Source: Oceanobacillus halotolerans (lineage in GTDB: Bacteria; Bacillota; Bacilli; Bacillales; Amphibacillaceae). From it: a DNA stretch of 64,000 nucleotides. Both the position numbers and the translations under genes were made by a program. Shown piece after piece: positions 16,241 to 25,388 of the stretch. The notes beneath the pieces were generated by a model. That model had not been told where the DNA came from. It saw only the letters and a program-made list of their open reading frames with translations, and did no database searches. The stretch spans positions 401,235 to 465,234 of the forward strand of contig NZ_WIXL01000001.1 in NCBI RefSeq assembly GCF_010993955.1, written 5' to 3'. Within the stretch, counting starts at the first letter, position 1. Every line of letters starts with the position of its first letter.

Positions 16241-18307
16241 ATGAAGGGGTTTATCTTTTTCTTTCTAGCAATTATTTTTCTATTATCCCCTTATGAAAAG
16301 GGATTATATTTTGATGAAGATTTTTATGGTATTCAAGTAATTTTATGTAGTCTGTTTATGATGCTCATGATTATCCTTATGGTGAAAAAGGAGATCGCCT
16401 CTTTAAAGCCAATTTGGTTCATGGCAATCATTCCATTTTGTTATGCCATTACACTATTCATCGCAGAAAATCCCTTAGGTGCTTGGCAATTGTTGTTGAG
16501 ATGGACGAGCTATATAGCCTTCTTCTTTATGCTGTATTGGGTAGTACGAGAAGACTCGAAAATCCAGAGGCTACTCCCAGGCGTTTTTCAGCTGACAGGC
16601 GTATGGATGGCAATACATATGATGCTGAATCATTTTAATGGGCTCGATTTCCATGATGCGATTATCAATGAACGCTTTGCAGGGGTTTTTCAATATCCAA
16701 ATACGTTTGGCATGATGATGAGTGTTTTCTATTTATTTTCGTTAATCATGCTCTTGAGACGGGACGAATCGATGAAGCACTACATCTTTTATAGTATTCC
16801 ATTAGTGCTTTTCATGGTCAGTTTTATTGAATCGTATTCACGAGGGATGTATGTTGTTTTTCCAATCGCATGGCTAATTGGGCTCTGCTTCCTCAAACCA
16901 TCCTTACAAGTGAAATATCTGTTATATACAGGAATTTCCGTTGTATTTGCGTTAATTAGCTCTGCTGCACTCCAAGCAGGAATAGCTGCTGTTGTACTTT
17001 TAATAGGATTGAGTAGTGTAATGGTTGCAATTATCTTGATTTTAGAGAAAAAACTATATACCAGAAAACGAGCGAATTTCCCTGATTTAATAGATAAAAA
17101 ACAACTATATCGGTTTTTAGCACCTGTAGCTATTCTATTATTGTCCGTTCTATTAATATCCGATTTATCCTATAAAGGATTGGTCTATCAACAGCTGCCA
17201 GACACGATCCAAGAGCGGGTGTCCAGTATAAGTAGTAGTTCGACGGCTAGAGAACGTCTGTTATTTGCAGAAGATGCGTTAAACATGAGCCAAGACTCGC
17301 CAATTATCGGCTTTGGGGGACAGGCTTGGGGGTCGATGTATAAACAGTACCAGCAGCTCCCATACCAATCGAATAAAATACATAATGCATATTTAGAATT
17401 TATGATTGATATTGGGTGGGTTGGACTAATCATCGTGCTAACCGTTTTCAGTTTTCTATTTTATAGGATCTATCAAAACTATCGACAGGCTACGGAAAAA
17501 ACGTCTTATATTGCAGTTATAGTGGCAATAGTAACCATTTTCATCCATAGCTTTATTGATTTTAACCTGGCATATGGAACAGTTTGGTTTGTTGTTTTTT
17601 GGCTATGTACGATGGGGTTAATGAAAAAACCCGTGAAACAGAAGCAGCAAAAGCAGGAAAAAGCGTCATATTATGAACAATTTGGGATGTATGCCTTTTC
17701 GATTTTAGTCGTTGTTTCCCTTATCTTTTCCTATCGTTTTATGGATGCAGATCAGGTGTTTACCAATGCAAAAAATTCTACCAATCTGCTAGAACGAAAA
17801 GAGCTACTTGTAGAAGCAGTATCCCAAAACCCTTATAATGTACAATATTTAGATTTGTTGAGTGATACATATGTCCGTTTAACAGCAGAAAATCAAGCGA
17901 GTGTTAAAGATGTTCGGGATACGGTGAACCAAATGATTGAACTAGAACCAAATAACTCCAGGACTTTGTACCGAGCAGGAGTCATGGTTGAAAGGCTGGG
18001 ATTGACAGAAGAAGCATTGGATTACTATGATGAAGCACTCGATGTTGATCCATATGACACGAAAATTTACGAAACAATGATAACGTCTTCGGTAGATTTG
18101 GCAAGAGAGCGATTGGAGACAGGTGATCGGAGTGAGGCCGAAGAACTAATCACTCATGCTGTTAACACATATTCGGATTTAGAGGAGCAATATGAATCTT
18201 TTAAAAAGAATCCAATTGGAGAATATCATAACAGCCGCCAGTTCGAAATAACAGATCAAACGATAGAGAAAATGGAAGAGGCCCAGGAAGTTGATGGACT
18301 AGATTAA
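16241..18307 (+). CDS. O-antigen ligase/polymerase-family (Wzy_C) membrane protein with TPR tail
   Basis: A protein of about 688 residues. The first 470 residues hold some ten to twelve membrane helices and the Wzy_C region, including an extracytoplasmic loop with GFGGQAWGSMYKQYQ and HNAYLEFMIDIGWVG, where the conserved HN-x-x-L-E pattern of ligases is visible. The last 170 residues contain tetratricopeptide-like repeats (NSRTLYRAGVMVERLGLTEE, ALDYYDEALDVDPYD). Such proteins polymerise or transfer undecaprenyl-linked glycans, or glycosylate surface proteins. It is encoded near two TagO-like enzymes and the S-layer polymer genes. TTGGAGG spaces best to the ATG at 16241 rather than 16235. Confidence 0.85.
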   Translation: MKGFIFFFLAIIFLLSPYEKGLYFDEDFYGIQVILCSLFMMLMIILMVKKEIASLKPIWFMAIIPFCYAITLFIAENPLGAWQLLLRWTSYIAFFFMLYWVVREDSKIQRLLPGVFQLTGVWMAIHMMLNHFNGLDFHDAIINERFAGVFQYPNTFGMMMSVFYLFSLIMLLRRDESMKHYIFYSIPLVLFMVSFIESYSRGMYVVFPIAWLIGLCFLKPSLQVKYLLYTGISVVFALISSAALQAGIAAVVLLIGLSSVMVAIILILEKKLYTRKRANFPDLIDKKQLYRFLAPVAILLLSVLLISDLSYKGLVYQQLPDTIQERVSSISSSSTARERLLFAEDALNMSQDSPIIGFGGQAWGSMYKQYQQLPYQSNKIHNAYLEFMIDIGWVGLIIVLTVFSFLFYRIYQNYRQATEKTSYIAVIVAIVTIFIHSFIDFNLAYGTVWFVVFWLCTMGLMKKPVKQKQQKQEKASYYEQFGMYAFSILVVVSLIFSYRFMDADQVFTNAKNSTNLLERKELLVEAVSQNPYNVQYLDLLSDTYVRLTAENQASVKDVRDTVNQMIELEPNNSRTLYRAGVMVERLGLTEEALDYYDEALDVDPYDTKIYETMITSSVDLARERLETGDRSEAEELITHAVNTYSDLEEQYESFKKNPIGEYHNSRQFEITDQTIEKMEEAQEVDGLD

Positions 18308-18334
18308 AAGACTCTTTTCGTATACTTTGATGTA

Positions 18335-18800
18335 TTCTACTGCGCATAATCTATATTGTGCGCAGTAAAGTAGTGCTGTTGATTTCTGCTCCGGACAGTC
18401 GCTTTCACCATGGGCACAAGTGCGACATCTATTCAAACTCTCTTTGGTCGTTTTCACAGTGTCTTCTTTGCCGCGGACAACGCTTCAGCTTCCTCGGAAG
18501 CAAAAACCGCTTCCTGTGGGATCTTCAGCTGTTGTTTTTTCCGCAGGAGTCGACTGTCCTACGCCCCAATCAAGGCTTGAATTAGTCAGTAAATATAAAG
18601 TAGAAAAGCAAAAAGCACCATATAAGCGAAGGAAATACACCGAGACTCCTGTGGGAGCAGCGGCATAGGTAAGACCCCGCAGTGCGGTTAGCACGAGGAG
18701 GCTCACCAGCCACCCACGGAAAGCGAAGTGTATTTCCGTAGCGGTAGCAGGTAATGCAAGGGCTACTGCACATCATATATCTTATATGCAAGACGTTTTA
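18335..18800. repeat. Palindromic MITE-like element
   Basis: Starts with a perfect-armed hairpin, TACTGCGCA (18338) and TGCGCAGTA (ending 18367). It continues with GGACAGTCGCTTTCACCATG and CACAGTGTCTTCTTTGCCGC, shared with the element at 41108. Right-hand parts such as AGGAAATACACCGAGACTCC and GAGGAGGCTCACCAGCCACC recur in the 41.6-kb copy. There is no gene. It is about half the length of the copies at 3938 and 41108 and lacks the nested insert. The remaining bases to 18991 include the promoter of the next gene. Confidence 0.75.
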
Positions 18801-18991
18801 CCTGAAAGCAATATCTTTTAGAAAAAAATAGAATATACATGATACTGGAAAAAGCAGAAAAATAACCTAAAATTCTAAAATCTTGACATTTACACTGTAT
18901 ATATCTACCATTTTTATTATGAGACTTTAAGACTATGAAAATGGGAGGGTAGCAGCAAAAAAAAGGAAAAGATGCAGAAGGAGACGAATCA

Positions 18992-21076
18992 ATGAAACAG
19001 TTCAATCTATCATTTCTAAGTGGGTTAACCGCATTTGTATTATTATTAATACCGATTTTTACGAACGTTACATTGGCAGGTGATGATCAGCCTGAAGATA
19101 CAACAGATGGGAAAAGTGCACGAGATGATGTGTACGTGGCAAGCGTTCCAGATCAAGTTTATAATGCCGTAACAAATGAAATTTATAATAGTGTAACAGG
19201 GGACGTTTATTATTATTACGATTTTAATCGTGTCACAGCAGATATGTATTATGATGGTTCCAATGTAGTGGTAAATGATGTGAGACGTGCAAACTTTCCA
19301 ACCAGTGTATTAGAGGGTCTTTCAGATGGAACAAATTTAATTTTCGATCACAATGATACCACATTATCCATCCCAGTAAATGCACTAGAATATGATAAAG
19401 GTGCTAACGATTTCGTTACTTTTTCAATTACGGAAGTATACCATTATCATTATTTTGATGCGCTAAGCAACGTCATTGATCTTAATATATACAATACTAA
19501 TTGGCAAAGTAAAGTACAGCTAGGAGAACCAATCTCCATCACATTTCAAGTGAATCCAGATGAAGTCACAAATTGGGATAATCTAGTGCTTCGATACACA
19601 CACCCTAGTGGAGAAGATATTAAATCCAAGCAACAAATCCGCAGCATCAATAAAGAAACAGGTCAGGTTGTTGCAGAGATTAATCATATGAATACATATG
19701 CAATCGATGAGGTAGAAGATAATCGAAGTGTAACAGACCGAGTTTATTATGAATTTAATACTGAAACGGACTTAGCAGAATATGAAGATGAAAATGGGGA
19801 TATTTATGCAGAAAATGCAAACAGTGCCTATTTTGAAGAAGATGTTGTTGAAGGGTTAACTGACGGAAAATCCGTCACACTGACGAATGGAGAAATGAAA
19901 TTATCAATTCCGACTAATGTCATAAAAGAGATCACCTCAGGTTATTCCAATGTTTGGGTGGGAATCGATAATGTTTCTTATTTTTATCCAAATGCTCTAA
20001 GTTCGGTTTTTGCATTTAATATTCTCCTGGATGAAATGAGTCCATACACCCGTAACTTTTCAGAACCAGTGGAAGTTACCTTTCAAGTGGACCCTGCAGA
20101 AGTCAGGAATTGGGATGATTTAGTCCTTCGTTATATAGATCAGGATGGCAATGCGAAAAATTATAAAAACCAATTTGAGAGTGTCAACAAGCAAACAGGT
20201 GAAGTGGTTGCGAATGTATACCACTTTAGTGAATATGGAATCTTCGAAGTGCCAGGAAGTGGGGCAGAAGAAAAAGATGATGCACCAGATAAGGCACCAG
20301 ATTCAGAATCCAAACCAGATTCCAACACAGGATCTAATCCAGAATCAAACGAATCTGGCCAAGAAGATCCGCCAAGTGATAATGTGAAAATAGAGGAAAA
20401 AGGGGTCACAGGCCATGTTTATTTTGATCAACAAAATATAGAGGAATATAAGGATCTAAATGGTGATATTTCCGTTCAGGACGCTAACATTGTAACCTTT
20501 TTAAAAAGTGCCCTGGATACCTATGAGGATGGTAAAACGATATCCCTTTCCAAGGACGATGTGACGCTTCGTATTCCTTCAAACGAGCTAAAAGAAATTG
20601 GAGCTGGTCACGCACGATTAGACGTAATGTTAGAAAATGTGACGGATAAACATGATGGTGCTTTGAGTTCTGTTTTTGATTTCGGTATCTACTTGGATTT
20701 AACCGAAAAATATGAAGAGGATTTCGCAGAGTCATTTGAAGCAACGTTCTATGTCGACCCATCAAACGTAAATAATTGGGACAACCTCGTTCTACGGTAT
20801 ATTGATGATGCTGCCAATATTATTGATTATCCAGACCATATCATTAGTGTCAATAAAGAAACAGGAGAAGTTGTGGCGAAAATCAGCCATTTTAGTACGT
20901 ATGGTATTTATGAAGTATCGGGGAATGATGTTGCAGCAGCTTCTACAGAGAATGATGGAGAGATACTTCCGAACACAGCCACAAACCTATATAATTACTT
21001 ATTAATAGGTGCCGTGTTGTTGCTAGCAGGACTTGTCATTCTCTTGATAAAAGGAAGAAAGGCAACGAAAGCATAA
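18992..21076 (+). CDS. LPNTA-anchored surface protein with three long repeats
   Basis: A 694-residue wall-anchored protein. A signal peptide covers residues 1-30. Three repeats of about 170-190 residues follow, each containing VYY/VYF, an LxDG segment, a DVTLxIPxNxLKEI-type strand, NALSSVFxF and FQVDPxxVxNWDNLVLRY, and ending VNKxTGEVVAxxxHFSxYGI. A Ser/Asn/Pro/Asp-rich linker separates repeats 2 and 3. The C-terminus is LPNTATN, a membrane helix and GRKATKA, a sorting signal of the LPxTA type used by class D sortases of Bacillus. No sortase gene is in the window. Adhesion or wall structure is a guess. Confidence 0.85.
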   Translation: MKQFNLSFLSGLTAFVLLLIPIFTNVTLAGDDQPEDTTDGKSARDDVYVASVPDQVYNAVTNEIYNSVTGDVYYYYDFNRVTADMYYDGSNVVVNDVRRANFPTSVLEGLSDGTNLIFDHNDTTLSIPVNALEYDKGANDFVTFSITEVYHYHYFDALSNVIDLNIYNTNWQSKVQLGEPISITFQVNPDEVTNWDNLVLRYTHPSGEDIKSKQQIRSINKETGQVVAEINHMNTYAIDEVEDNRSVTDRVYYEFNTETDLAEYEDENGDIYAENANSAYFEEDVVEGLTDGKSVTLTNGEMKLSIPTNVIKEITSGYSNVWVGIDNVSYFYPNALSSVFAFNILLDEMSPYTRNFSEPVEVTFQVDPAEVRNWDDLVLRYIDQDGNAKNYKNQFESVNKQTGEVVANVYHFSEYGIFEVPGSGAEEKDDAPDKAPDSESKPDSNTGSNPESNESGQEDPPSDNVKIEEKGVTGHVYFDQQNIEEYKDLNGDISVQDANIVTFLKSALDTYEDGKTISLSKDDVTLRIPSNELKEIGAGHARLDVMLENVTDKHDGALSSVFDFGIYLDLTEKYEEDFAESFEATFYVDPSNVNNWDNLVLRYIDDAANIIDYPDHIISVNKETGEVVAKISHFSTYGIYEVSGNDVAAASTENDGEILPNTATNLYNYLLIGAVLLLAGLVILLIKGRKATKA

Positions 21077-21092
21077 AGAATGTAAGAAATAT

Positions 21093-21137
21093 AGCAGAGG
21101 AACGTTTACCTAAACGGAGTTCCTTTGCTATTTTTTT
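21093..21137 (+). terminator. Terminator after the LPNTA surface protein gene
   Basis: AGCAGAGGAAC pairs with GTTCCTTTGCT with an extra GTTTACCTAAAC mini-stem in the loop, followed by seven T. The rest of 21138-21460 has no gene; the AGGAGA site of the next gene ends it. Confidence 0.8.
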
Positions 21138-21460
21138 ATAGAGTGTGGGAAGGGAGAGTCAAGGCAGGTTGGTAAGGAGAAGAGGACGGGATCAATTGGA
21201 TTTCAGTATTATGCTTCTTCTCATTAAAGAAAACAGTGCTAGCATGAAGAACTATCCAAGGGTGCTTTTTCTTGATAGTCGCTTTCGGTATAATGTAAAA
21301 TAACCTGGCATATAGCATGGACATACATAAATGACATAACATTTTCGAAATATATAGAAGAAGCGTTCTACTGAAATGTGTTTTGAATGAATGAAGTATC
21401 CGCTCATTAAGTAAGCTATGGGTTAGAGCTTATTTAATACGAATAATAGGAGAATTTTTT

Positions 21461-22540
21461 ATGACTAATTATACTGATGTGATCATTGCGTTTTTCATTG
21501 CGCTTTTATCTGCTTATTTATTAACATATCCTATTAAAAAATTGGCTTTTATATTAAAGGTTGTGGATATACCGAACCATCGAAAAATACACAAAAAAAT
21601 AACACCGAGGCTAGGCGGATTAAGTATTTTCCTTGGTGTTCTATTAGGATTGATCTATTTACGTCCGAGCCACCCACACTTATTAGAGATTATATTAGGT
21701 GCGATCGTTATTGTGATTACAGGTGGGTTAGATGATCGATTTGGGCTTAGGCCAGTTGTGAAGCTAAGTGGCCAATTAATTGCAGCATCTTTTTTAATTT
21801 CTTCCGGTCTTGTTATTGAACGGATTACATTACCACTTATCGGAGTCGTGGATTTAGGCTTTGTTAGTGTACTCATAACAGTCATCTGGATTGTCGGAAT
21901 CACAAATGCTATTAACCTAATCGATGGCTTGGACGGGTTAGCAGCAGGGGTCACTACGATTGCATTAACTAGTATGTTGATCATGGCAATCATCGACTCG
22001 CAGCTATTGCCAGCCTACCTTTGTATTCTCTTGATAGGTGCAAATCTCGGCTTTTTATATCATAACTTTTACCCCGCCAAAATTTACATGGGGGATACTG
22101 GGTCTAATTTTCTTGGGTATATGATTGCTGTTGTGTCCATTCTTGGTTTGTTTAAAAATATCGCTTTGTTCGGCTTTATCATTCCAGTTATCGTCTTGGC
22201 CGTTCCAATTTTTGATACGTTATTTGCGATCGTTAGAAGAGCATATAATAAAGAAAATATTATGATGGCGGACAACAAACACGTCCATTACCAGTTAATT
22301 GAGGCTGGTTATAGCCACCGAAAAACTGTTCTTATCATTTATGCATTTAGCGTCTTGTTCGGTGCGATGGCGATCATGTTCTCTAACGCCAGTATGATGA
22401 CTTCCATCATTGTAACATTTCTTGTAATTGGCTTATTACACATTTTCGCTGAACTAGCAGGGATTGTCCTCGGCGGTAAACGTCCTGTCATTCATACGAT
22501 GCGAAAGTGGTTTCATAAATTTAAACGCCAACGAGGGTAG
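21461..22540 (+). CDS. Undecaprenyl-phosphate sugar-1-phosphate transferase, TagO/WecA type (copy 1)
   Basis: A 359-residue membrane enzyme of the MraY/WecA/TagO family. It should move a HexNAc-1-phosphate from its UDP-sugar to undecaprenyl phosphate, the first step of wall-polymer synthesis. Motifs visible are HRKIHKKITPRLGGL near residue 41, TGGLDDRFGLRP, the catalytic [35 protein letters not shown] and the C-terminal KHVHYQL histidine motif of the WecA branch. About ten membrane helices. AGGAGA supports the ATG. A second enzyme of the same type lies at 43769; either could feed the S-layer anchoring polymer. Confidence 0.93.
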   Translation: MTNYTDVIIAFFIALLSAYLLTYPIKKLAFILKVVDIPNHRKIHKKITPRLGGLSIFLGVLLGLIYLRPSHPHLLEIILGAIVIVITGGLDDRFGLRPVVKLSGQLIAASFLISSGLVIERITLPLIGVVDLGFVSVLITVIWIVGITNAINLIDGLDGLAAGVTTIALTSMLIMAIIDSQLLPAYLCILLIGANLGFLYHNFYPAKIYMGDTGSNFLGYMIAVVSILGLFKNIALFGFIIPVIVLAVPIFDTLFAIVRRAYNKENIMMADNKHVHYQLIEAGYSHRKTVLIIYAFSVLFGAMAIMFSNASMMTSIIVTFLVIGLLHIFAELAGIVLGGKRPVIHTMRKWFHKFKRQRG

Positions 22541-22635
22541 GTGCCTGTCACTCTCCGAGTTTTGTCTATTTTTGTCGGATAAAAGGCAGTATGTAAATGG
22601 ATGGAATTTCTGTGCTGTTATTTTTGTTAATTAGG

Positions 22636-22905
22636 CAGAACTCATGCGGGATATGCTTGAACTTGTGCAGCGAGCACCCAAACTCGTTCGAGACCCACTC
22701 AACTCGTGCAGCGAGCACCCAAACTCGTGCGGGAACCCGCTCAACTCGTGCAGCGAGCACCCAAACTCGTGCAAGAACCCACTTAACTCGTGCGACAAAC
22801 ACCCAAACTCATGCGAGAACGCACACAACTCGTGCACAATCCACTCAAACTCGTGCAACGCGCACTCAAACACGGGCGGCAAGCACCCGAACTCGCGCAA
22901 TAAAC
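22636..22905 (+). repeat. 21-bp-period array 1 (13 units)
   Basis: Octamers of the ACTCRTGC type start at 22640, 22661, 22682, 22702, 22723, 22744, 22765, 22786, 22807, 22828, 22849, 22870 and 22891, so every step is 21 bp but one of 20. Typical unit: AACTCGTGCAGCGAGCACCC plus one A. Because the period is seven codons, all reading frames stay open and give heptapeptide-repeat frames (for example NSCSEHP); none has a ribosome binding site. It follows the first TagO-type gene and precedes the decayed nos copy. Confidence 0.85.
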
Positions 22906-22980
22906 CATCCAACCCAACCCAACCCTCATCTCCCCAAAAAAACCACCCAACCCATCTCATCCCCTCTAAAACCCCTATTA

Positions 22981-22997
22981 TGTGACATTACCTCACA
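22981..22997. promoter_or_regulatory. FNR/CRP-like dyad, copy 1
   Basis: TGTGA-N7-TCACA, followed 32 bases from its start by TTTACAAT, a plausible -10 region. The same arrangement occurs before the intact nos operon at 24717, so this is the duplicated nos promoter. The seven-base spacer is one longer than the classical FNR/CRP spacing. Confidence 0.55.
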
Positions 22998-23154
22998 TCT
23001 TCACAGAGCCTTTACAATTACTCCATATAACGGAAACATTTACCGCCAAAAAACGTGAGAATTATCACGGGTTCAGCATCTAATTCCCAATATGCTAGAC
23101 ATAGATCAATAAAAAATAATTTATCTAACCAAAAGGGAGGAAAGTAAGAGAAAG

Positions 23155-23220
23155 ATGAACAGTACTAAATTTGTTGTTGGTTTTGTTCTTGCTTTTGGAG
23201 TGGCTAGTGGAACCTGCTGA
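23155..23220 (+). pseudogene. Truncated nosC (cytochrome c) copy
   Basis: The leader AAAAGGGAGGAAAG and the first 16 codons (MNSTKFVVGFVLAFGV) closely match the intact cytochrome gene at 24879. The copy then loses bases after TTTGGAGTGG and stops at codon 22 (TGA 23218-23220). No haem motif remains. Its promoter and ribosome binding site are still recognisable, so a 21-residue hydrophobic peptide could in principle be made. Confidence 0.8.
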
Positions 23221-23245
23221 ATAAGGTTCCCTAACTGGAAAACGG

Positions 23246-23274
23246 AAAGGGGACCGACTACCCCTTTCTTTTTC
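23246..23274 (+). terminator. Hairpin after the truncated nosC copy
   Basis: AAAGGGG and CCCCTTT around an eight-base loop, followed by CTTTTT. It could attenuate transcription into the downstream membrane-protein gene. Confidence 0.6.
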
Positions 23275-23298
23275 CAAACATCTTAGGAGGTGTCTGGA

Positions 23299-23862
23299 AT
23301 GAAAAAGAACCTATCCAATCAGTCAGCAATTATAATGGTTATCGCTGCAGTGATTTTAGTTGGGACAATCTTTGTTCCTTGGTGGGGTATGAAATTTTAC
23401 GCACCACAATATCCAGAAGGGCTTGATATTATTGTTCATCCAACTGGGTTAGAGGGTGATATAGATGTTGTTAATGGCTTAAATCATTACATTGGCATGA
23501 CACCATTTAGTAATGATACATTCCCAGAACTACCATATATACGCTACATTGTGATTGCAATCAGTGTCTTAATAGTAGTCGGTGCAGTTTTGCGGAATAA
23601 AAAGTTTCTCTACGGCTTAATCGGAATATTTGCAGTCAGTGGTGCTGTTGGTATTTATGACATGCATCGTTGGTTAAGAAAATTCGGCACAGAATTAGAT
23701 CCTAATGCTCCTATTGAATTAGAACCATTTGTACCACCAATGATTGGGGAAAATACGATCGCAAACTTTGTGACCAATAGCTATTTCACCTATGGCGCGT
23801 TCATGTTAGCAGCAGTTCTAATACTACTTGTTATTCCATTATGGAAGGACAGAGCCAAATGA
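23299..23862 (+). CDS. NosB-like membrane protein, second copy
   Basis: About 187 residues with four membrane helices; a clear paralogue of the protein at 27362. Shared landmarks are the PWW motif after helix 1, APQYPEGLDI, VNGLNHYIGM, FPELPY, YDMHRWLRKFGTELDPNAPI and PFVPPMIGEN. It remains intact although its neighbours on both sides are broken, which suggests recent duplication or retained use. TAGGAGG points to the ATG at 23299, not the upstream GTG. Its last bases overlap the start of the truncated nosD copy, as in the intact operon. NosB function in N2O respiration is not established. Confidence 0.75.
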   Translation: MKKNLSNQSAIIMVIAAVILVGTIFVPWWGMKFYAPQYPEGLDIIVHPTGLEGDIDVVNGLNHYIGMTPFSNDTFPELPYIRYIVIAISVLIVVGAVLRNKKFLYGLIGIFAVSGAVGIYDMHRWLRKFGTELDPNAPIELEPFVPPMIGENTIANFVTNSYFTYGAFMLAAVLILLVIPLWKDRAK

Positions 23863-24035
23863 AACAGGTGATGGGGAGTCTATTGTTTTCCTTTGTCTTT
23901 TTGGTCGCATCACCAATTGTTCAAGCGGAAGAGGAGTCACCTCAACAGTTAATTGATAATACAGCCGAAAATGAAACCCTTAAACTGGAAGGGAAAACAT
24001 GCGATTTTTTGTCTCGCTTGGTGAGGGGAAAGTAG
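23859..24035 (+). pseudogene. Truncated nosD copy
   Basis: Encodes a signal peptide (MKQVMGSLLFSFVFLVASPI) and the first mature residues (PQQLIDNTAENETLKLEGK), which align with the start of NosD at 27921. It then runs into unrelated sequence and stops after about 58 codons. The beta-helix repeats that bind copper are absent. Confidence 0.75.
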
Positions 24036-24279
24036 ATGATGAAAAATAAAGGAAAAACTAATCTCGTTTCTTTGTGGGATGACCGTAATCAGTCGATACA
24101 AGCCTATTCAAAAGGGATGCTACAACGTCTTGGACTTGGTGTCATACTATTTTACGATTTTATAATATTATTTTAGAGGAGCCAACGGGTAGTCTCAACC
24201 CAACAGACGGAAGGAAATGCTTGCGATTATTCGTTCCTTAACAGGAAAAACCACCTTGATGGCATCACGTCAGTATTAG
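24036..24279 (+). pseudogene. Degenerate nosF (ABC ATPase) remnant
   Basis: Translation across several frames recovers an ABC ATPase middle portion: YSKGMLQRLGLGV (the signature region, SKGMRQRVGLSV in NosF at 30048), then a frameshift, then EEPTGSLNPTD in place of DEPTSGLDP, another frameshift, and KEMLAIIRSLTGKTTLMA. The first reading frame stops at 24174. The Walker A region is missing. It completes the decayed nosC-B-D-F set, in which nosZ and nosY are lost. The following 24280-24460 has no gene. Confidence 0.75.
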
Positions 24280-24460
24280 TTAAAAAGAACTGAATTTCTC
24301 TATAAACCAATGATATGAGAAACTATATTAGGACCAACTAGTTGATTTAGAAATAGACATTCATATTTAATAAAGAAGCAGGTGCTGTGTCGATGCAGTA
24401 CCTGTTTTTTGGATAGGTTTGATTAGGATTATTTAAAGTCGTTTAAGGGGGAGATCTTGA

Positions 24461-24628
24461 ATTCATGCAAGGAAAGGTCCAACTCATGCGCCGCACTTCA
24501 AAAGTCGTGCGAGAAGCAGCCAAACTCATGCGAGGAGCACATAAACTCATGCGAGAAGCAGCCAAACTCATGCAGCACACCTCCAAAGTCATGCGAGAAC
24601 CACCTCAACTCGTGCGACTAGTATCCTT
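24461..24628 (+). repeat. 21-bp-period array 2 (8 units)
   Basis: Octamers A[CGT]TC[AG]TGC start at 24461, 24482, 24503, 24524, 24545, 24566, 24587 and 24608, every step exactly 21 bp. ATG-type (CTCATGC) and AAAGTC variants are frequent here. It lies between the decayed nos copy and the promoter of the intact nos operon. Confidence 0.85.
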
Positions 24629-24716
24629 AAGTTACAACACACTCATCAACTTATAAGAAACTTAGCCTTATTTAATACTATCCCATGCCTAACACTCCCT
24701 CAAAAACCCCCAAAAA

Positions 24717-24733
24717 CGTGACACACCCTCACA
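24717..24733. promoter_or_regulatory. FNR/CRP-like dyad and ResD-like site of the nos operon
   Basis: CGTGA-N7-TCACA at 24717-24733 is followed by TCTTCACAA, whose reverse complement TTGTGAAGA resembles ResD-type sites. TTACAAAT lies 32 bases from the dyad start, the same spacing as in the duplicate at 22981. Control of N2O reduction by oxygen-sensing regulators is known in Bacillales and fits these sites. The assignment to a particular regulator is an inference. Confidence 0.5.
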
Positions 24734-24878
24734 TCTTCACAACACCGTTACAAATAAACCAAATACCAGAAATATTTCACAATATTTTCGTGATATAACT
24801 CACATTAATCACCACTCCTCCAGCACTATGCTAGATACATGCAATATTAACGATCTAATTAAAAGGGAGGAAAGAAAG

Positions 24879-25370
24879 ATGAAGATGAACAGCATTATAT
24901 TTGTAGTTGGTTTTGTTCTTGCTTTTGGAGTGGGCTACTTGTTCTTTGATAGTGGAAGCCCTGCTGATACAACTGATTCAGCCTCCACTGCCGAAGAAGC
25001 CTCTACCGAAACAGAAGCAGAAGCAACAGAGGAATCAGCTGACACGGATGAAGCCGCCGATGCAAACGAAGAAGGAGCATCAGAAGAAACGGAAGCGATT
25101 TCACAGGTTCCAGATGAAGCCGAGGCGTTAAGTCGAAATGGTTGTTTATCTTGTCATGCTGTTGAGTCAATTGGAGCTGAAGGGGGAACAACAGGACCAG
25201 ATCTTTCCCAAGCTTATAACGAAGTAGAAGGAAAACATGGTAAATCACTTGATAAGTTTTTGCAAGAACCAACATCAGCCGTTATGTCAACAGTAGTAGC
25301 TGATAACCCATTAGAAGAGGAAGAGCGTGAACAAATTCTTGAAGCACTAAAACAAGCAGCAGAAAATTAA
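24879..25370 (+). CDS. nosC: Membrane-anchored cytochrome c of the nos operon (NosC-like)
   Basis: About 163 residues. One N-terminal membrane helix (residues 4-22) is followed by a 50-residue Ala/Glu/Thr-rich acidic linker, then a small c-type haem domain with CLSCH at residues 89-93 and a later Met (EPTSAVMSTVV) as likely axial ligand. It should pass electrons from the quinol/bc-type chain to NosZ on the outer face of the membrane. The frame is open from 24828, but AAGGGAGG points to the ATG at 24879. nosZ begins 18 bases after the stop. The name follows the nosC-Z-B-D order of Gram-positive nos clusters. Confidence 0.88.
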   Translation: MKMNSIIFVVGFVLAFGVGYLFFDSGSPADTTDSASTAEEASTETEAEATEESADTDEAADANEEGASEETEAISQVPDEAEALSRNGCLSCHAVESIGAEGGTTGPDLSQAYNEVEGKHGKSLDKFLQEPTSAVMSTVVADNPLEEEEREQILEALKQAAEN

Positions 25371-25388
25371 TCTAGGGGGTGCCAAACA

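Noticed and set aside
22640-22898. CRISPR array
   Set aside because: Units are 21 bp with an 8-bp core and related interspersed bases; there are no 25-40-bp identical repeats, no unique spacers and no cas genes in the window.
22597-23058. Open frames of 109-153 codons on both strands through array 1
   Set aside because: They result from a 21-bp period with no stop in the unit; no ribosome binding site, and three incompatible frames are equally open.
24037-24279. Separate small ABC-ATPase gene
   Set aside because: Lacks Walker A, needs at least two frameshifts and follows nosF order; treated as a remnant.
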